DNA from: Candidatus Zipacnadia bacterium
GTDB lineage: Bacteria > Armatimonadota > Zipacnadia > Zipacnadales > UBA5352
NCBI GenBank assembly: GCA_029821735.1
Contig: JALGSU010000011.1
Span: 89,660 to 153,659, forward strand
DNA length: 64,000 bases
Direction of reading: 5' to 3'
The notes under the pieces were generated by a model, which was not told the origin of the DNA, ran no database searches, and saw only the letters and a program-made list of their open reading frames with translations. Shown here one piece after another: positions 18,447-29,400 of the stretch (position 1 is its first letter; every line of letters begins with the position of its first letter). The position numbers were made by a program, and so were the translations under genes.

Positions 18447-19735
18447 ACCGACTGGCGATCGTGCTGATCGTGATGGTTATGTGTCTCTCGGTGACATTCG
18501 CGGCCACCGAGAACTTCCCGCCGCCTGAGTTCGAGAGCGGCTACACCTTCCCCGAGTACACAACGCCCGATGCGCGCGCGCAGCTCTTCTCTATCATCGA
18601 CATCATCGTGCTCGTCGCGGTCATGCTGCTCGGCGCCTGGTTCTCGATCCGCAAACGTTCGCGCTCACACGTCATCATGCTGGTGCTGTTTTCGCTGCTC
18701 TACTTCGGCTTCTACCGCAAGGGCTGTATCTGCGCCATCGGGGCCATCCAGAACGTGGCGCTGGCGATCGGCGACCCCGAATATGTTCTCGGACTGGTGG
18801 CCGGCGCGTTCTTCGCGCTCCCGCTGCTCTTCGCACTCTTCTTCGGCCGCGTATTCTGCGGCTCGGCCTGCCCGCTCGGAGCGGTGCAGGACATTGTTCT
18901 GCTCCGTCCCCTGCGTGTCCCCCGCTGGCTGGAGGACGCTCTGGGGTTGATCCCGTTCGTGTTCCTCGGCGTGGCGGCGCTCTACGCCTGGACCAACACC
19001 GCGTTCCTGATCTGCCGCTATGATCCGTATATCGCTTTCTTCCGCCTCGGCGGGTCAATGCCTGTGGTCATCGCGGGCGTCGCGCTCGTTCTGGTGGGCA
19101 TGTTCGTCGGCCGGCCCTACTGCCGGTTCATCTGCCCATACTCGGCCCTGCTGCGCGTCTGCAGCAGTATCGCCCGCGACCCGGCGCGCATCACGACCCA
19201 TGAGTGTATCACCTGCCACCTGTGCGCGAACTCGTGCCCCTTCGGCGCGATCCGCCCGCCCACGCCCGAGAACGTCGGGCCAACCGGTCGCGAGGGACGC
19301 GGCATGCTCGTGGGACTGGTCATCGCGCTGCCGGTGATAATGGCCGTCGGCGGCTGGCTGGGCTACCAGTCAAGCCACGAACTCTCGCGGATGAACTACA
19401 CGATCCAGCTTGCCGAACGCACCTGGGCTGAGCAAAACGATACGGTCGAGGGCACTACCGAGCAGTCGGATGCGTTCTACCATCTGGGCATGGCCAATGA
19501 AGGGCTGTACCGTCGGGCCGCCGAAATCAGAATGCGGTTCGACGTGGGCTCAGCAGTTCTTGGCGCGTATCTGGGCCTGGTTATAGGCCTGAAGCTCATC
19601 GGCTTGAGCATCAGGCGTCGTCGCGACGTCTACGAGATTGATCCTGCGGCGTGCTTCACGTGCGGCAGATGCTACCAGGTCTGCCCCCTGGAGCGCCTGC
19701 CAGAGGACAAAGCCGCGGAAACCGGGAGCGAGTGA
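18443..19735 (+). CDS. membrane polyferredoxin, NapH/NosR C-terminal-like
   Basis: CxxxxCP motifs GRVFCGSACPLGAVQ and GRPYCRFICPYSALLRV, then CITCHLCANSCPFGAI and CFTCGRCYQVCPLERL; several TM helices; ATGA overlap with preceding gene. Confidence 0.85.
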   Translation: MNRLAIVLIVMVMCLSVTFAATENFPPPEFESGYTFPEYTTPDARAQLFSIIDIIVLVAVMLLGAWFSIRKRSRSHVIMLVLFSLLYFGFYRKGCICAIGAIQNVALAIGDPEYVLGLVAGAFFALPLLFALFFGRVFCGSACPLGAVQDIVLLRPLRVPRWLEDALGLIPFVFLGVAALYAWTNTAFLICRYDPYIAFFRLGGSMPVVIAGVALVLVGMFVGRPYCRFICPYSALLRVCSSIARDPARITTHECITCHLCANSCPFGAIRPPTPENVGPTGREGRGMLVGLVIALPVIMAVGGWLGYQSSHELSRMNYTIQLAERTWAEQNDTVEGTTEQSDAFYHLGMANEGLYRRAAEIRMRFDVGSAVLGAYLGLVIGLKLIGLSIRRRRDVYEIDPAACFTCGRCYQVCPLERLPEDKAAETGSE

Positions 19736-21733
19736 ATGGCTGTGCAAACGCCGGGCGACGCCACACAACCGGGCGGGCCCAACAATCAGTACCGCGCTGC
19801 GCTGGCCGTGGCGCTCGTCGCCGCGGTCTTCATCGCGCTCGTCTTCGGGTTCCTCCTCGCCAACCTCATCAGGGCGCGGACCGCTGACCCCACCGACACC
19901 ACGCGCATCGAGCAGATGCGTGCCGAACTGCTCAAGGATCCCGCCAACGAGGAGATCCGGGAGGGAATCCGCCAACTCGACCTGCAGGTTCGCGACACCT
20001 ACTACCGTACGCGACGCTTCGCCATCCAAGGGCTCTTCCTGCTCTTTGGCGGCATTGTCGTCTTCCTCATCGCTCTGCACATCGCGGTGACCGCCGCACG
20101 TGGCGCGCCCGCACCTCGACCGGCGGCAGGCTCGGAGGCGGTGCTGGGCGCGGTTCTCGCCAGACGCTCCGTGGTCGCGATCGGTCTGGTTCTGGCGGGC
20201 CTGCTGGTGGGGCTTGCGGTGCTTTCGCGGCACGATTCCACCGCGGCATACGTCAAGGCCGCTGAAGTCGCCGAGAAGAAGGCCGCTCACGAAGCACTCA
20301 TGGCCGCCCTCAAGGGCGACCCCGGCATATCGGGCGCGGCGGGCATGTCCGGCGCTTCCGGAGCGCCAGGCGCACCGGGCGCTCGAGGCTACACCGGCGG
20401 GCGCGGGGGCCAAGGTTCACAAGGCGCCCAAGGGCCGCAGGGACCCGCGGGTCCTGCCGGACCTCCCGGTCCACCAGGACCGCCTGGAGGCGGTGCGGCC
20501 CCAGACCCCACCGATGCCGACTATCCTGACGCGGATGAGCTGGCCGTCAACTGGCCGCGCTTCCGCGGCTGGAACGGTTCGGGCATCGTCGACGATGGCG
20601 AGGACTACCCGACCGAGTGGGATGGCGCCAGCGGCGACGGCGTCCTGTGGACCGCCGAGATTCCACTGGCCGGCGAGAACTCGCCGATCGTGTGGGGCGA
20701 CCGCGTCTTCTGCGCGGGCGCTGACGAGACCACTCGCGAGATATACTGCTACGACGCGAATTCGGGTGAACTGCTTTGGCAACGCCCTGTCGCGAGCGAA
20801 TTCAGCGCGGAAGATGAACCGCCCGAGACCACCGATGAGGTAGGCTACGCGGCGCCCACCATGGCCACCGACGGCAGCCGGGTTTTCGCGATCTTCGCCA
20901 ACGGCGACCTCGGCGCTTTCGACTTCGAGGGCAACGAGTTGTGGGTGCGCGCAATGGGTCGGCCCGAGAACATCTACGGGCATTCGACCTCGCTCATGAC
21001 GTGGCCGGGGATGGTCATCGTCCAGTTCGATCAGGGCAGCGATCCTGAGGAAGAGCTTTCCGCTCTCGTCGCCATCGAAGCGTCCACCGGCAAGCGCGTC
21101 TGGGAGACGCCCCGCCCGGTCGTCAACTCCTGGTCATCGCCGATCCTCATCGAGCATGAGGGACGCAGCCAGATCATCACCGCGGCGAACCCGTGGGCTA
21201 TCAGCTACGACCCGGCCACCGGAGGCGAGCTGTGGCGAGCCAACTGCCTGCACGGTGACATCGGCCCATCGCCGGTCTACTGCGGCGGGACGGTGTTCGT
21301 GGCTCAAGACGGCGCGGACCTCGTCGCGATCCGCCCCCACGGCACGGGCGACGTCACCGACAGCCACATCGCCTGGAAAACATTCGGCAATCTGCCCGAC
21401 ACCGTCAGCCCTCTGTGCGACGGACGGTATCTCTACGTCATCACCAGTTGGGGCATGCTGACTTGCTTTGATATGGGCGGCAAGCAGCTCTGGGAGCATG
21501 ATCTCGAGGCGTCCTTCTACGGCTCGCCCGCTCTCGTGGGCAACCAGATATACATCGTCGACCAGGACGGCGTCACCCACATCTTCCGAGGCGGCCACGC
21601 CTTCAAGCAGATCAGTCTTGCCCCCCTTGGGCAGGCCTCGAACTGCTCGCCGGCTTTCGCAGCCGGCCGCATCTACATCCGGGGCGAGGACACGCTGTTC
21701 TGCATCGGACAGGAGCGGGAGACGCCAGAATGA
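19736..21733 (+). CDS. membrane-anchored PQQ-like beta-propeller protein with collagen-like stalk
   Basis: Multiple TM helices, Gly-X-Y run GDPGISGAAGMSGASGAPGAPGARGYTGGRGGQGSQGAQGPQGPAGPAGPPGPPGPPGGG, then propeller (FRGWNGSGI..., GELLWQRPV, GKRVWETPR, GGELWRANC). Confidence 0.85.
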   Translation: MAVQTPGDATQPGGPNNQYRAALAVALVAAVFIALVFGFLLANLIRARTADPTDTTRIEQMRAELLKDPANEEIREGIRQLDLQVRDTYYRTRRFAIQGLFLLFGGIVVFLIALHIAVTAARGAPAPRPAAGSEAVLGAVLARRSVVAIGLVLAGLLVGLAVLSRHDSTAAYVKAAEVAEKKAAHEALMAALKGDPGISGAAGMSGASGAPGAPGARGYTGGRGGQGSQGAQGPQGPAGPAGPPGPPGPPGGGAAPDPTDADYPDADELAVNWPRFRGWNGSGIVDDGEDYPTEWDGASGDGVLWTAEIPLAGENSPIVWGDRVFCAGADETTREIYCYDANSGELLWQRPVASEFSAEDEPPETTDEVGYAAPTMATDGSRVFAIFANGDLGAFDFEGNELWVRAMGRPENIYGHSTSLMTWPGMVIVQFDQGSDPEEELSALVAIEASTGKRVWETPRPVVNSWSSPILIEHEGRSQIITAANPWAISYDPATGGELWRANCLHGDIGPSPVYCGGTVFVAQDGADLVAIRPHGTGDVTDSHIAWKTFGNLPDTVSPLCDGRYLYVITSWGMLTCFDMGGKQLWEHDLEASFYGSPALVGNQIYIVDQDGVTHIFRGGHAFKQISLAPLGQASNCSPAFAAGRIYIRGEDTLFCIGQERETPE

Positions 21734-24123
21734 CCCCGGGCCAGTCGCAGGCAGCAGGTGACGAGCCGGCGATCGACCTCCGGGACGTCGACCAGATAGT
21801 GGAACAGGTCGGCCGTGAGCCCGAAGCGGTCATCCCGATTCTGCAGGCCATTCAGGCCCGCTGGCGCTACCTGCCCGAGCAGGCACTGCGTCGCGTGTGC
21901 CAGATCACCGAGATTACCCCCGAGCGAATCGCCGGGGTGTCTACGTTCTACACGCAGTTCCGACACGCCCCCGTGGGGGAGCACATAATCTCCGTCTGCC
22001 ACGGGACCGCCTGCCACGTCAAGGGTGCCGAGCAGGTCACCAGCGCGCTGCGCCGCCATCTGCGCATCGTGTCGAGCAAAGACACCAGCTCCGACGGTCT
22101 CTTCACCATCGAGAAGGTCAACTGCCTCGGCTGCTGCACACTCGCGCCGGTGCTTCAGATCGACGGGATCACCTATGGGCACCTCTCCCCGGACTCCGTC
22201 GGCGATGTCGTCGGCGACTTCCTCCGGCTGAAGGCGAGCGGGCTGGTCGCGCCATCAGTGGGGGCAGGCGAGGAGGCGCCGGAGGGTCTCGCTGAGGTCC
22301 GCATCGGCGTCGGCTCGTGTTGCGTCGCGGGCGGCAGCGCCGACGTGCGGGTCGCGCTCGAGAGAGCTGTGCGAAACAGCGGCGCGCCAGCGACGGTCAA
22401 GCCGGTTGGCTGCGTCGGCATGTGTCATCGCACGCCACTGGTCGAGGTAGTCATCCCCGGCGAGGAGCCCCATCTTTACGCAAAAGTCACGCCGGAGCAG
22501 GCCGGGCCAATCATCGCCCGCCACTTCCAGCCGGCAGACACCGTCCGCCGCATCACCGGCGCTCTCTCGACGGCCGTAGACCACCTGCTCACCGATGAGT
22601 CGTGGGCGCCCGTCACGCGCTACTCGCTGAATGTCCGCGACGCTCCCGTGCGTGACTTCCTCGGGCCCCAGAAACACATCGCCACCGAATGCAGCGGCGA
22701 CCTCGACCCCTTCGACATCGACGAATACATGGCGAACGGCGGCTTCGATGCCCTGCGCGCCTGCCTGACCGAGCACTCGCCCGAGCAGATCATCGAGACA
22801 GTGAAGGCCGCGAAGCTACGTGGCCGAGGAGGCGCGGGGTTCCCCACTGGCCTGAAGTGGGAACTCGTCGCGCGCGAGACCGCCGAGCCCAAGTACGTGA
22901 TATGCAACGGTGACGAGGGCGACCCGGGCGCGTTCATGGACCGCATGATTCTCGAGTCCTATCCTTTCCGCGTGATTGAGGGCATCGCCATCGCGGCCCG
23001 CGCGGTCGGTTCGAGCGACGCCATCCTCTACATCCGCGCCGAGTATCCGCTCGCCGTGCAGCGCGTCTGGGAGGCCATGCAGGCCTGCGAGGAGCGCGGC
23101 ATCATCGGCGAGAACATCTTCGGCAGCGGCTTCGACCTGCGAGTGAACATCCGCGAGGGTGCGGGCGCTTTCATCTGCGGCGAGGAGACCGGCCTGCTGG
23201 CCTCGATCGAGGGGCGCCGGGGCATGCCGCGTTTGCGCCCGCCCTATCCGTCCGAGAGCGGCCTGTGGGGACAGCCGACGCTCATCAACAATGTGGAGAC
23301 TTACGCGCTCGTGCCCTGGATCATCCGCCACGGGCCCGAAGCGTTCGCTGCGCTGGGCACCGATACCAGCAAGGGCACCAAGGTCTTCGCGCTCGCCGGC
23401 AAGATCCGATACGGCGGCCTCATCGAGGTGCCAATGGGCGTAACCATCGGCCAGATCGTCGAGGAGATCGGCGGCGGGGTGACCGACGGGCGAGAGTTCA
23501 AAGCAGTGCAGATCGGCGGCCCGTCCGGGGGCTGCATCCCCGCGCGCCTCGCAGACACGCCGATCGACTTCGAGGCGCTCACCGGCGTCGGCGCGATCAT
23601 GGGCTCGGGCGGACTGGTGGTGCTCGACGACACCGACTGCATGGTGGATGTGGCGCGCTATTTCCTCGAGTTCACGCAGCACGAGTCCTGCGGCAAGTGC
23701 ACGTCCTGTCGCGTGGGCACCCGCTGCATGCTTGACATCCTCGACCGCCTGACGCTTGGCGAGGGCAAGCCCGGCGACCTTGACGAACTCGATGAACTTG
23801 CACATATGATTAAGCGCACGAGCATCTGCGGCCTCGGCCAGACTGCGCCCAACCCGGTGCTCACGACGCTGCAGTACTTCCCCGACGAATACCAGGCACA
23901 CCTGGAGGGCCGCTGCCCGGCGGGCAAGTGCTCGGCGCTGATCAAGTACGTGGTGAATGACAAGTGCATCGGCTGCACCAAGTGCGCGCAGACCTGCCCG
24001 GTTGAGGCGATACCGATGCGGCCCTATGAGCAACACGAAATCGACGTGGAGAAATGCATCCGCTGCGGCACCTGCATGCGCGTGTGCCCAGTTGATGCAG
24101 TTGAGATTCAGTCGCCAGTCTGA
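21730..24123 (+). CDS. NuoE-NuoF fusion (NADH-binding diaphorase-type subunit) with C-terminal 2x[4Fe-4S]
   Basis: NuoE-like GVSTFYTQFRHAPVGEHIISVCHGTACHVKGAEQV...VNCLGCCTLAP; NuoF-like RGRGGAGFPTGLKWE, CNGDEGDPGAFMDR, GAGAFICGEETGLLASIEGRRGMPRLRPPYP, ESCGKCTSCRVGTRCMLDIL; ferredoxin CIGCTKCAQTCPVEAI...CIRCGTCMRVCPVDAVEI. Confidence 0.92.
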   Translation: MTPGQSQAAGDEPAIDLRDVDQIVEQVGREPEAVIPILQAIQARWRYLPEQALRRVCQITEITPERIAGVSTFYTQFRHAPVGEHIISVCHGTACHVKGAEQVTSALRRHLRIVSSKDTSSDGLFTIEKVNCLGCCTLAPVLQIDGITYGHLSPDSVGDVVGDFLRLKASGLVAPSVGAGEEAPEGLAEVRIGVGSCCVAGGSADVRVALERAVRNSGAPATVKPVGCVGMCHRTPLVEVVIPGEEPHLYAKVTPEQAGPIIARHFQPADTVRRITGALSTAVDHLLTDESWAPVTRYSLNVRDAPVRDFLGPQKHIATECSGDLDPFDIDEYMANGGFDALRACLTEHSPEQIIETVKAAKLRGRGGAGFPTGLKWELVARETAEPKYVICNGDEGDPGAFMDRMILESYPFRVIEGIAIAARAVGSSDAILYIRAEYPLAVQRVWEAMQACEERGIIGENIFGSGFDLRVNIREGAGAFICGEETGLLASIEGRRGMPRLRPPYPSESGLWGQPTLINNVETYALVPWIIRHGPEAFAALGTDTSKGTKVFALAGKIRYGGLIEVPMGVTIGQIVEEIGGGVTDGREFKAVQIGGPSGGCIPARLADTPIDFEALTGVGAIMGSGGLVVLDDTDCMVDVARYFLEFTQHESCGKCTSCRVGTRCMLDILDRLTLGEGKPGDLDELDELAHMIKRTSICGLGQTAPNPVLTTLQYFPDEYQAHLEGRCPAGKCSALIKYVVNDKCIGCTKCAQTCPVEAIPMRPYEQHEIDVEKCIRCGTCMRVCPVDAVEIQSPV

Positions 24124-24140
24124 GGCGGTCGCTGCACCAT

Positions 24141-25706
24141 ATGCCAACCATAACTATCGACGGTAAACCGGTCACGGTCGACGACGGCGCTACCATCCTG
24201 CAGGCGGCGCGCGCGGCGGGTGTGCACATCCCCACGCTGTGCCACCGCGATGGTCTGCCGCCCTCGACCTCCTGCCTGGTATGCGTAGTGCAGGTGGACG
24301 GTGCCGAGCGCATGCTGCCCGCTTGCGCGACGGCGGCGCGAGACGGCATGGCTGTGGCGAGCGAGACCGAGGAGGTCCACGCGGCCCGACGCATGGCGCT
24401 CGAACTGCTTCTCGGCGATCACCTGGGCGACTGCCTCGGGCCCTGCCAGGTCGCGTGCCCGGCCGGCATGAACATTCCGCTGATGCTTCGGCAGATCGCG
24501 GCCGGCGCGGTGCATGACGCGGCGGGAGTCGCACGGACATCGCTGGTGCTGCCCGCGACGCTGGGGCGCATCTGCCCCGCTCCCTGCGAGAAGGTCTGCC
24601 GCCGCGCGCCGCTCGACGAGGCGCTGGCGATCCGCACGCTGCACCGCCATGCCGCTGACTCTGACCTGGCCGCCGACTCATACGAGCTTCCCGAGCGTGC
24701 TCCGGCGACGGGCAAGCGCGTGGCTATCGTGGGGGCTGGCCCCGCCGGGCTGGCGACGGCCTGGCATCTGCTCATACTCGGCCACGAGGTGACCCTCTAC
24801 GACGACCACGATCAGGCAGGCGGAATGCTGCGCCACCCCGAACTTGCCGCCAGTCTGCACGCGGATATTCTGGACGAAGAGATATCGCTGGTAACGCGGC
24901 TCGGCGCCCGCATGGTTCTGGGCGAGCGTGTCGGGGTCGCTGATCTGCGAGCAGAGAATGACGCGCTCATCGTGGCCTGCGGCAAAGTCGATGGGGCCAC
25001 TGCGGAGGCGCTCGGCCTGCCGATGGGGAGCCGCGGCCCGGCCGCTGATCGCGCCACGGGCGCCACTGACCAGCCCGGTGTTTTCGTCTGCGGCGCAGCG
25101 CTCAGCCCCGGTCGCATGGCCGTGCGCGCGGTCGCCAGCGGCACGAGGGCCGCCACCTCTGCCGACGCATTCATGCGCGGCGATGCTCCGCCCGCCTCCG
25201 GCCGCGAGTTTAATGTGTCGATGGGCCGCCAGCCCGAGGATGAGTTGCGCGCCTTCGCGGAGGGGGCAGCGACGGGGCCGCGGGTCGTGGCTGCGGGGGG
25301 TGCGCACGCGGGATATACCGACGCGGAAGCCGCTGCCGAGGCGGCTCGCTGCCTGCACTGCGACTGCCGCGCTCTGGACGACTGCCGCCTGCGCCGCTAT
25401 GCTATGGAGTATGGTGCCAGTCCGACGCACCACAAATGCGGGCAGCGCAAGTTCGAGCGTGACGCGTCCCACCCGCTGGTGATCTATGAGTCCGGCAAGT
25501 GCATTGACTGCGGGCTGTGCATCGAGATCGCGTCCGGCGCTGCCGAGGAGTTGGGGCTGACGTTCGTCGGCCGCGGCTTCAACGTGCGCATGGCGGTGCC
25601 TCTGGGCGAGGCGCTGTCCGACGGCCTGCGCCAGGTCGCCCGCGAATGCGCCGAGGCCTGCCCGACGGGTGCGCTCGTGCTGCGCGAGGACGCGCCGGGA
25701 GCCTGA
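24141..25706 (+). CDS. 2Fe-2S/FAD-dependent NAD(P) oxidoreductase, GltD-like
   Basis: N-terminal 2Fe-2S CHRDGLPPSTSCLVCVVQVDG...MLPAC; GltD-type CQVACPAGMNIPLML, RICPAPCEKVCRRA; GxGxxG RVAIVGAGPAGLATAWHL. Confidence 0.85.
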   Translation: MPTITIDGKPVTVDDGATILQAARAAGVHIPTLCHRDGLPPSTSCLVCVVQVDGAERMLPACATAARDGMAVASETEEVHAARRMALELLLGDHLGDCLGPCQVACPAGMNIPLMLRQIAAGAVHDAAGVARTSLVLPATLGRICPAPCEKVCRRAPLDEALAIRTLHRHAADSDLAADSYELPERAPATGKRVAIVGAGPAGLATAWHLLILGHEVTLYDDHDQAGGMLRHPELAASLHADILDEEISLVTRLGARMVLGERVGVADLRAENDALIVACGKVDGATAEALGLPMGSRGPAADRATGATDQPGVFVCGAALSPGRMAVRAVASGTRAATSADAFMRGDAPPASGREFNVSMGRQPEDELRAFAEGAATGPRVVAAGGAHAGYTDAEAAAEAARCLHCDCRALDDCRLRRYAMEYGASPTHHKCGQRKFERDASHPLVIYESGKCIDCGLCIEIASGAAEELGLTFVGRGFNVRMAVPLGEALSDGLRQVARECAEACPTGALVLREDAPGA

Positions 25707-25751
25707 CCCGCCCGCAGATGTCGCCGCCTATTGCCGCATGGGAGGTCCGTC

Positions 25752-26465
25752 ATGCCCACCTCCGCAGCCGCGCTGGTTGTTGAGGGCGTCGCCCGAACCT
25801 TCGACACGCCCGCCGGCCCGAGTTCGGTACTCCGCAACGTCAGCTTCGAGGCCTGGTCAGGCGACACGATCGCCATCATCGGGCCCTCAGGTTCCGGCAA
25901 GAGCACGCTGCTGAACATCATCGGATCGCTTGAGCGCCCCACTGCCGGGAGGGTCCGCCTCGGCGACGTCGACGTGACCTCGCTGACCGGCCGCGCGCTC
26001 GCCAACTTCCGGGCCCGACAGGTCGGCTTCGTATTCCAGGACCACCACCTCCTCCCTCAGCTCACTGCGGTCGAGAATGTTCTGCTGCCCGCGATGGCCA
26101 TCGGCGCCACCCGCAAAGCGCAGTTCCGCGCGCGCGATCTGCTCGAGGCCGTCGGTGTGGCCGAACGCGCCGACGCCTTCCCCGCGCGAATGTCCGGGGG
26201 CGAGCGCCAGCGAGTGGCGGCTGCGCGCGCGCTCATCAATGGCGCTGGCCTGCTGCTGTGCGACGAACCCACGGGGAACCTCGACCGCGAGTCCGGTGGC
26301 AATCTCGTGGACATGCTCATCGCCCTCGCTCAACGCGAAGGCGTCATCGTGCTGATGGTCACGCACAACGAGGAGCAGGCCGCACGCTTTGACCGGTGCC
26401 TGCTTCTGCGGGACGGTGAGGTCGCGGCGCATACCCCGTCGGCCTCACCAGGAGTGGGCTCGTGA
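25752..26465 (+). CDS. ABC transporter ATP-binding protein, LolD/MacB-like
   Basis: Walker A GPSGSGKSTLL, signature MSGGERQRVAAARAL, Walker B LLLCDEPTGNLD. Confidence 0.92.
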   Translation: MPTSAAALVVEGVARTFDTPAGPSSVLRNVSFEAWSGDTIAIIGPSGSGKSTLLNIIGSLERPTAGRVRLGDVDVTSLTGRALANFRARQVGFVFQDHHLLPQLTAVENVLLPAMAIGATRKAQFRARDLLEAVGVAERADAFPARMSGGERQRVAAARALINGAGLLLCDEPTGNLDRESGGNLVDMLIALAQREGVIVLMVTHNEEQAARFDRCLLLRDGEVAAHTPSASPGVGS

Positions 26466-29400
26466 CTTTCTGGCGGCTGGTCTCCCGCAGTCTGCGTCAC
26501 TACTGGCGCACCGGCATCGTGGTCGTCTTTGCGCTGGCGGTGGCGACGGCTGTCATCGTCGGCTCGCTGGTCATCGGCGACTCGGTGACCGGCAGCATCC
26601 GGCGCGCTTCGCTGGCGCGCCTCGGCGAAATCCACTTCGGGCTGACTGCACCCGACTGGTTCCGCGCGGATCTGGCGGGGCACCTCGGCGGAGACGCAGC
26701 CGCGCTCGTGCTGCTTGACGGCGCCGCGCGCAACCCGACCAATGGCGCAGTCGTGCCGACGGTCACGACCGTTGGAGTCGACGGCTCATTCTGGTCTCTC
26801 TACCCAGGATTCTCGTCGCCCGGCCTGTCCGGTCGCGAGGTCGCGATCAACGAATCGCTTGCCAGTGACGCGGGCCTGTCCGAAGGCGACACGCTTCTAC
26901 TCACCGTCCGTCAGGACACGGACGTGCCTACCGACACGCTCTTTGCGCGCCGCGAGCGCGAGGACAACCTCGCTTCGGTGCGCCTGACGGTTTCGGCCAT
27001 TGTGCCCGACGAGGGCGCGGGTTCTTTCCGGCTCGATCCGCAGCCTGCGACGCCCCGCAACATCTTCGTGGAGCGCGAATGGCTGGCCACACAACTCGAT
27101 CAGGCTGGGCGCGCCAACGCTATCGCCATCGGCCCGCGCGAAGGCACAACCGACGCAGCCCTCGCCGAACTGCAGACGGCTCTGGCCACGGCGGCCGCGC
27201 TGCCCGACTACGGTCTCGAACTGGTGGCCGCCGAGGGCGGCTACCTATCGCTACAGACCGACTCCATTCTCCTAAGCGACGGCGAGGTGCGCGCGGCCCG
27301 AGCCGCCGCGAGTGGGCTCTCGGCACGCGCCGACGCGGTCAGCGTCTACCTTGCCGACACCATCGCCCAGACCGAGCCCGCAGACGATGCTCCCGAGCTT
27401 GCCTACTCGGTGATCGCCGGCGTCGAAGGCCTGAGCCCGGTGCAGGTCGTCGACGGCGAGGTGCGCGATCTCACCGGCGGCGTAGTGCTCAACCGTTGGG
27501 CCGCCCGCGATCTGGACGCTACGCTCGGGGACATGCTCCGCCTGACCTGGCTCGTGCCATCGTGGGAGATGGGCTACGATGAGGCCACCGCAGATTTGCC
27601 GGTGATCGGCATCATCGGAACCGCGGGCATGGGCGCTGACGCCGACCTGGTCCCCGATTTCGAGGGCATTACCGACGCCGACAGTCTCGCGGATTGGGAC
27701 CCGCCATTCCCGGTTGACCTCGACCGCGTCACCGAGCGCGATGACGAATACTGGGACCATCACCGCGCGGCCCCGAAGGCCTTCGTGGCGCTTGACGTGG
27801 TGCGCGCCATGTGGTCGTCGGGTCGGTCGAGCACGGGGGCCGACTGGGTCACGTCGGTCCGTGTGCGGCCCGGTCCTGACGACACGCTCGACGGGCTGCA
27901 GGAGACCTTCTCGGCGGCGCTGCTCGCGGCGTTGTCGCCCGCCGATGAGGGGCTTGTTTTCCGCCCGGTACGGGCCAACGCGCTCGACGCCTCCAAGGGC
28001 ACTTCCGATTTCAGCGGCCTCTTCCTCGGCATGAGCATGTTCCTGGTATTCAGCGGCGCTGGCCTCGCGGGCATGCTCATGCGCCTGTCGGCCGACCGGC
28101 GCGCATCGCAGGCAGGCATCATGGTCGCGGTCGGTTTCAGCGGCGCCAACGTCTCGCGCTCGATCCTCGCGGAAGGCGCAGCGCTGGCCATCCCCGCCTC
28201 GCTTCTCGGCGTGCCGCTGGGCGTGGTGTACGCAGCCGGAATCGTGCGCGCGCTCGGGTCGTGGTGGCAGGACGCGCTGGGAACGGGCCCGTCGTTGTGG
28301 CTGTTCCTGTCGCCCTACACTTTGCTTGAAGGCGCGCTGGCGGGCATTGCTGTCGGCCTGCTGGCCGCATGGTGGAGCGCGCGCGCACTTGGCCGGTCCC
28401 GTGTGCTTGATCTGCTTGCGGGCTGGCAGGCCCTTGAGTCAATCCCGCGCGGGCGCCCACGCGGCCCCCTGATGCTGCTCATCGCGGCGATGATCTTCAT
28501 CGTCTTCTGGCTGCTCATTTTCGCACTGGCGATCAAGACTCTCGCGCCCGAGATCGCTTTCTTCGGCATAGGCGCTGCGCTGATGGTCGCCGGACTGGCC
28601 GGTGCGAGCCTTGGGCTCGGCCGGATCATGCGTCTGCGCGACGCCGCCGGCTCGCACTCGCTGCTGGCTGTGCGCAACGCCGCCGCTGCCCGAGGTCGCA
28701 GCCTGCTGGTGATCGGGCTGCTCGCGGCAGCTACGTTCATCATCGTCGCCGTGGCCGCCAATTCCCGGGATTTCTCGGACCTCGACGTCACCTCCAAGTC
28801 CTCCGGCACCGGCGGCTTCTCGCTGCTGGCGACCTCGTCGATCCCGCTCCCCTACGACTTCGGCACCGCCGAGGGCAGGGCCGCTCTGGGCTTCTCGTCC
28901 GACGATGAGGCGATCTTCGAGGGCGTGCGGACGATCTCGTTTCTCGCCAGTACCGGCGAGGACATCAGTTGTCTGAACATCGCTCGCCCGCATCATCCGC
29001 GAGTGCTCGGGGTCAGCGACGCGATGATCGCACGCGGCGGCTTCCACGTCGCCGCGCGCGGGGTTAAGCGTGACGAGGGCCCGTGGCAGGCCCTGCGCGC
29101 CGCCTCAGGAGACGGCCCAATCCCGGCTTTCGGTGATGACGCCAGCGTCCGCTGGCAGCTTCATTCCGGACCCGGTTTGTTGTACGAGATACCCGACGAG
29201 TCCGGCCAGCCAACCGACCTGCGCTTCGACGGGCTGCTTACCGGCAGCATCTTCCAGAGCGAGATTCTTGTGCACGAGAGTTCGCTCAAGCGCCTCTTCC
29301 CGAGCGTGGACGCGCCGGGGTATTTCCTGGTCGAGACGCCTGAGGGCCGCGCAGGCAACGTCGCCGAGGCCCTGCGGCGCAACCTCGGTGACGCCGGTGT

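Noticed and set aside
20315-20505. Repetitive DNA considered as a CRISPR or VNTR
   Set aside because: In-frame Gly-X-Y coding repeat; no spacer-repeat periodicity and no cas genes in the window
22816-24147. 443-aa minus-strand ORF
   Set aside because: Antisense to NuoF region with unmistakable sense motifs
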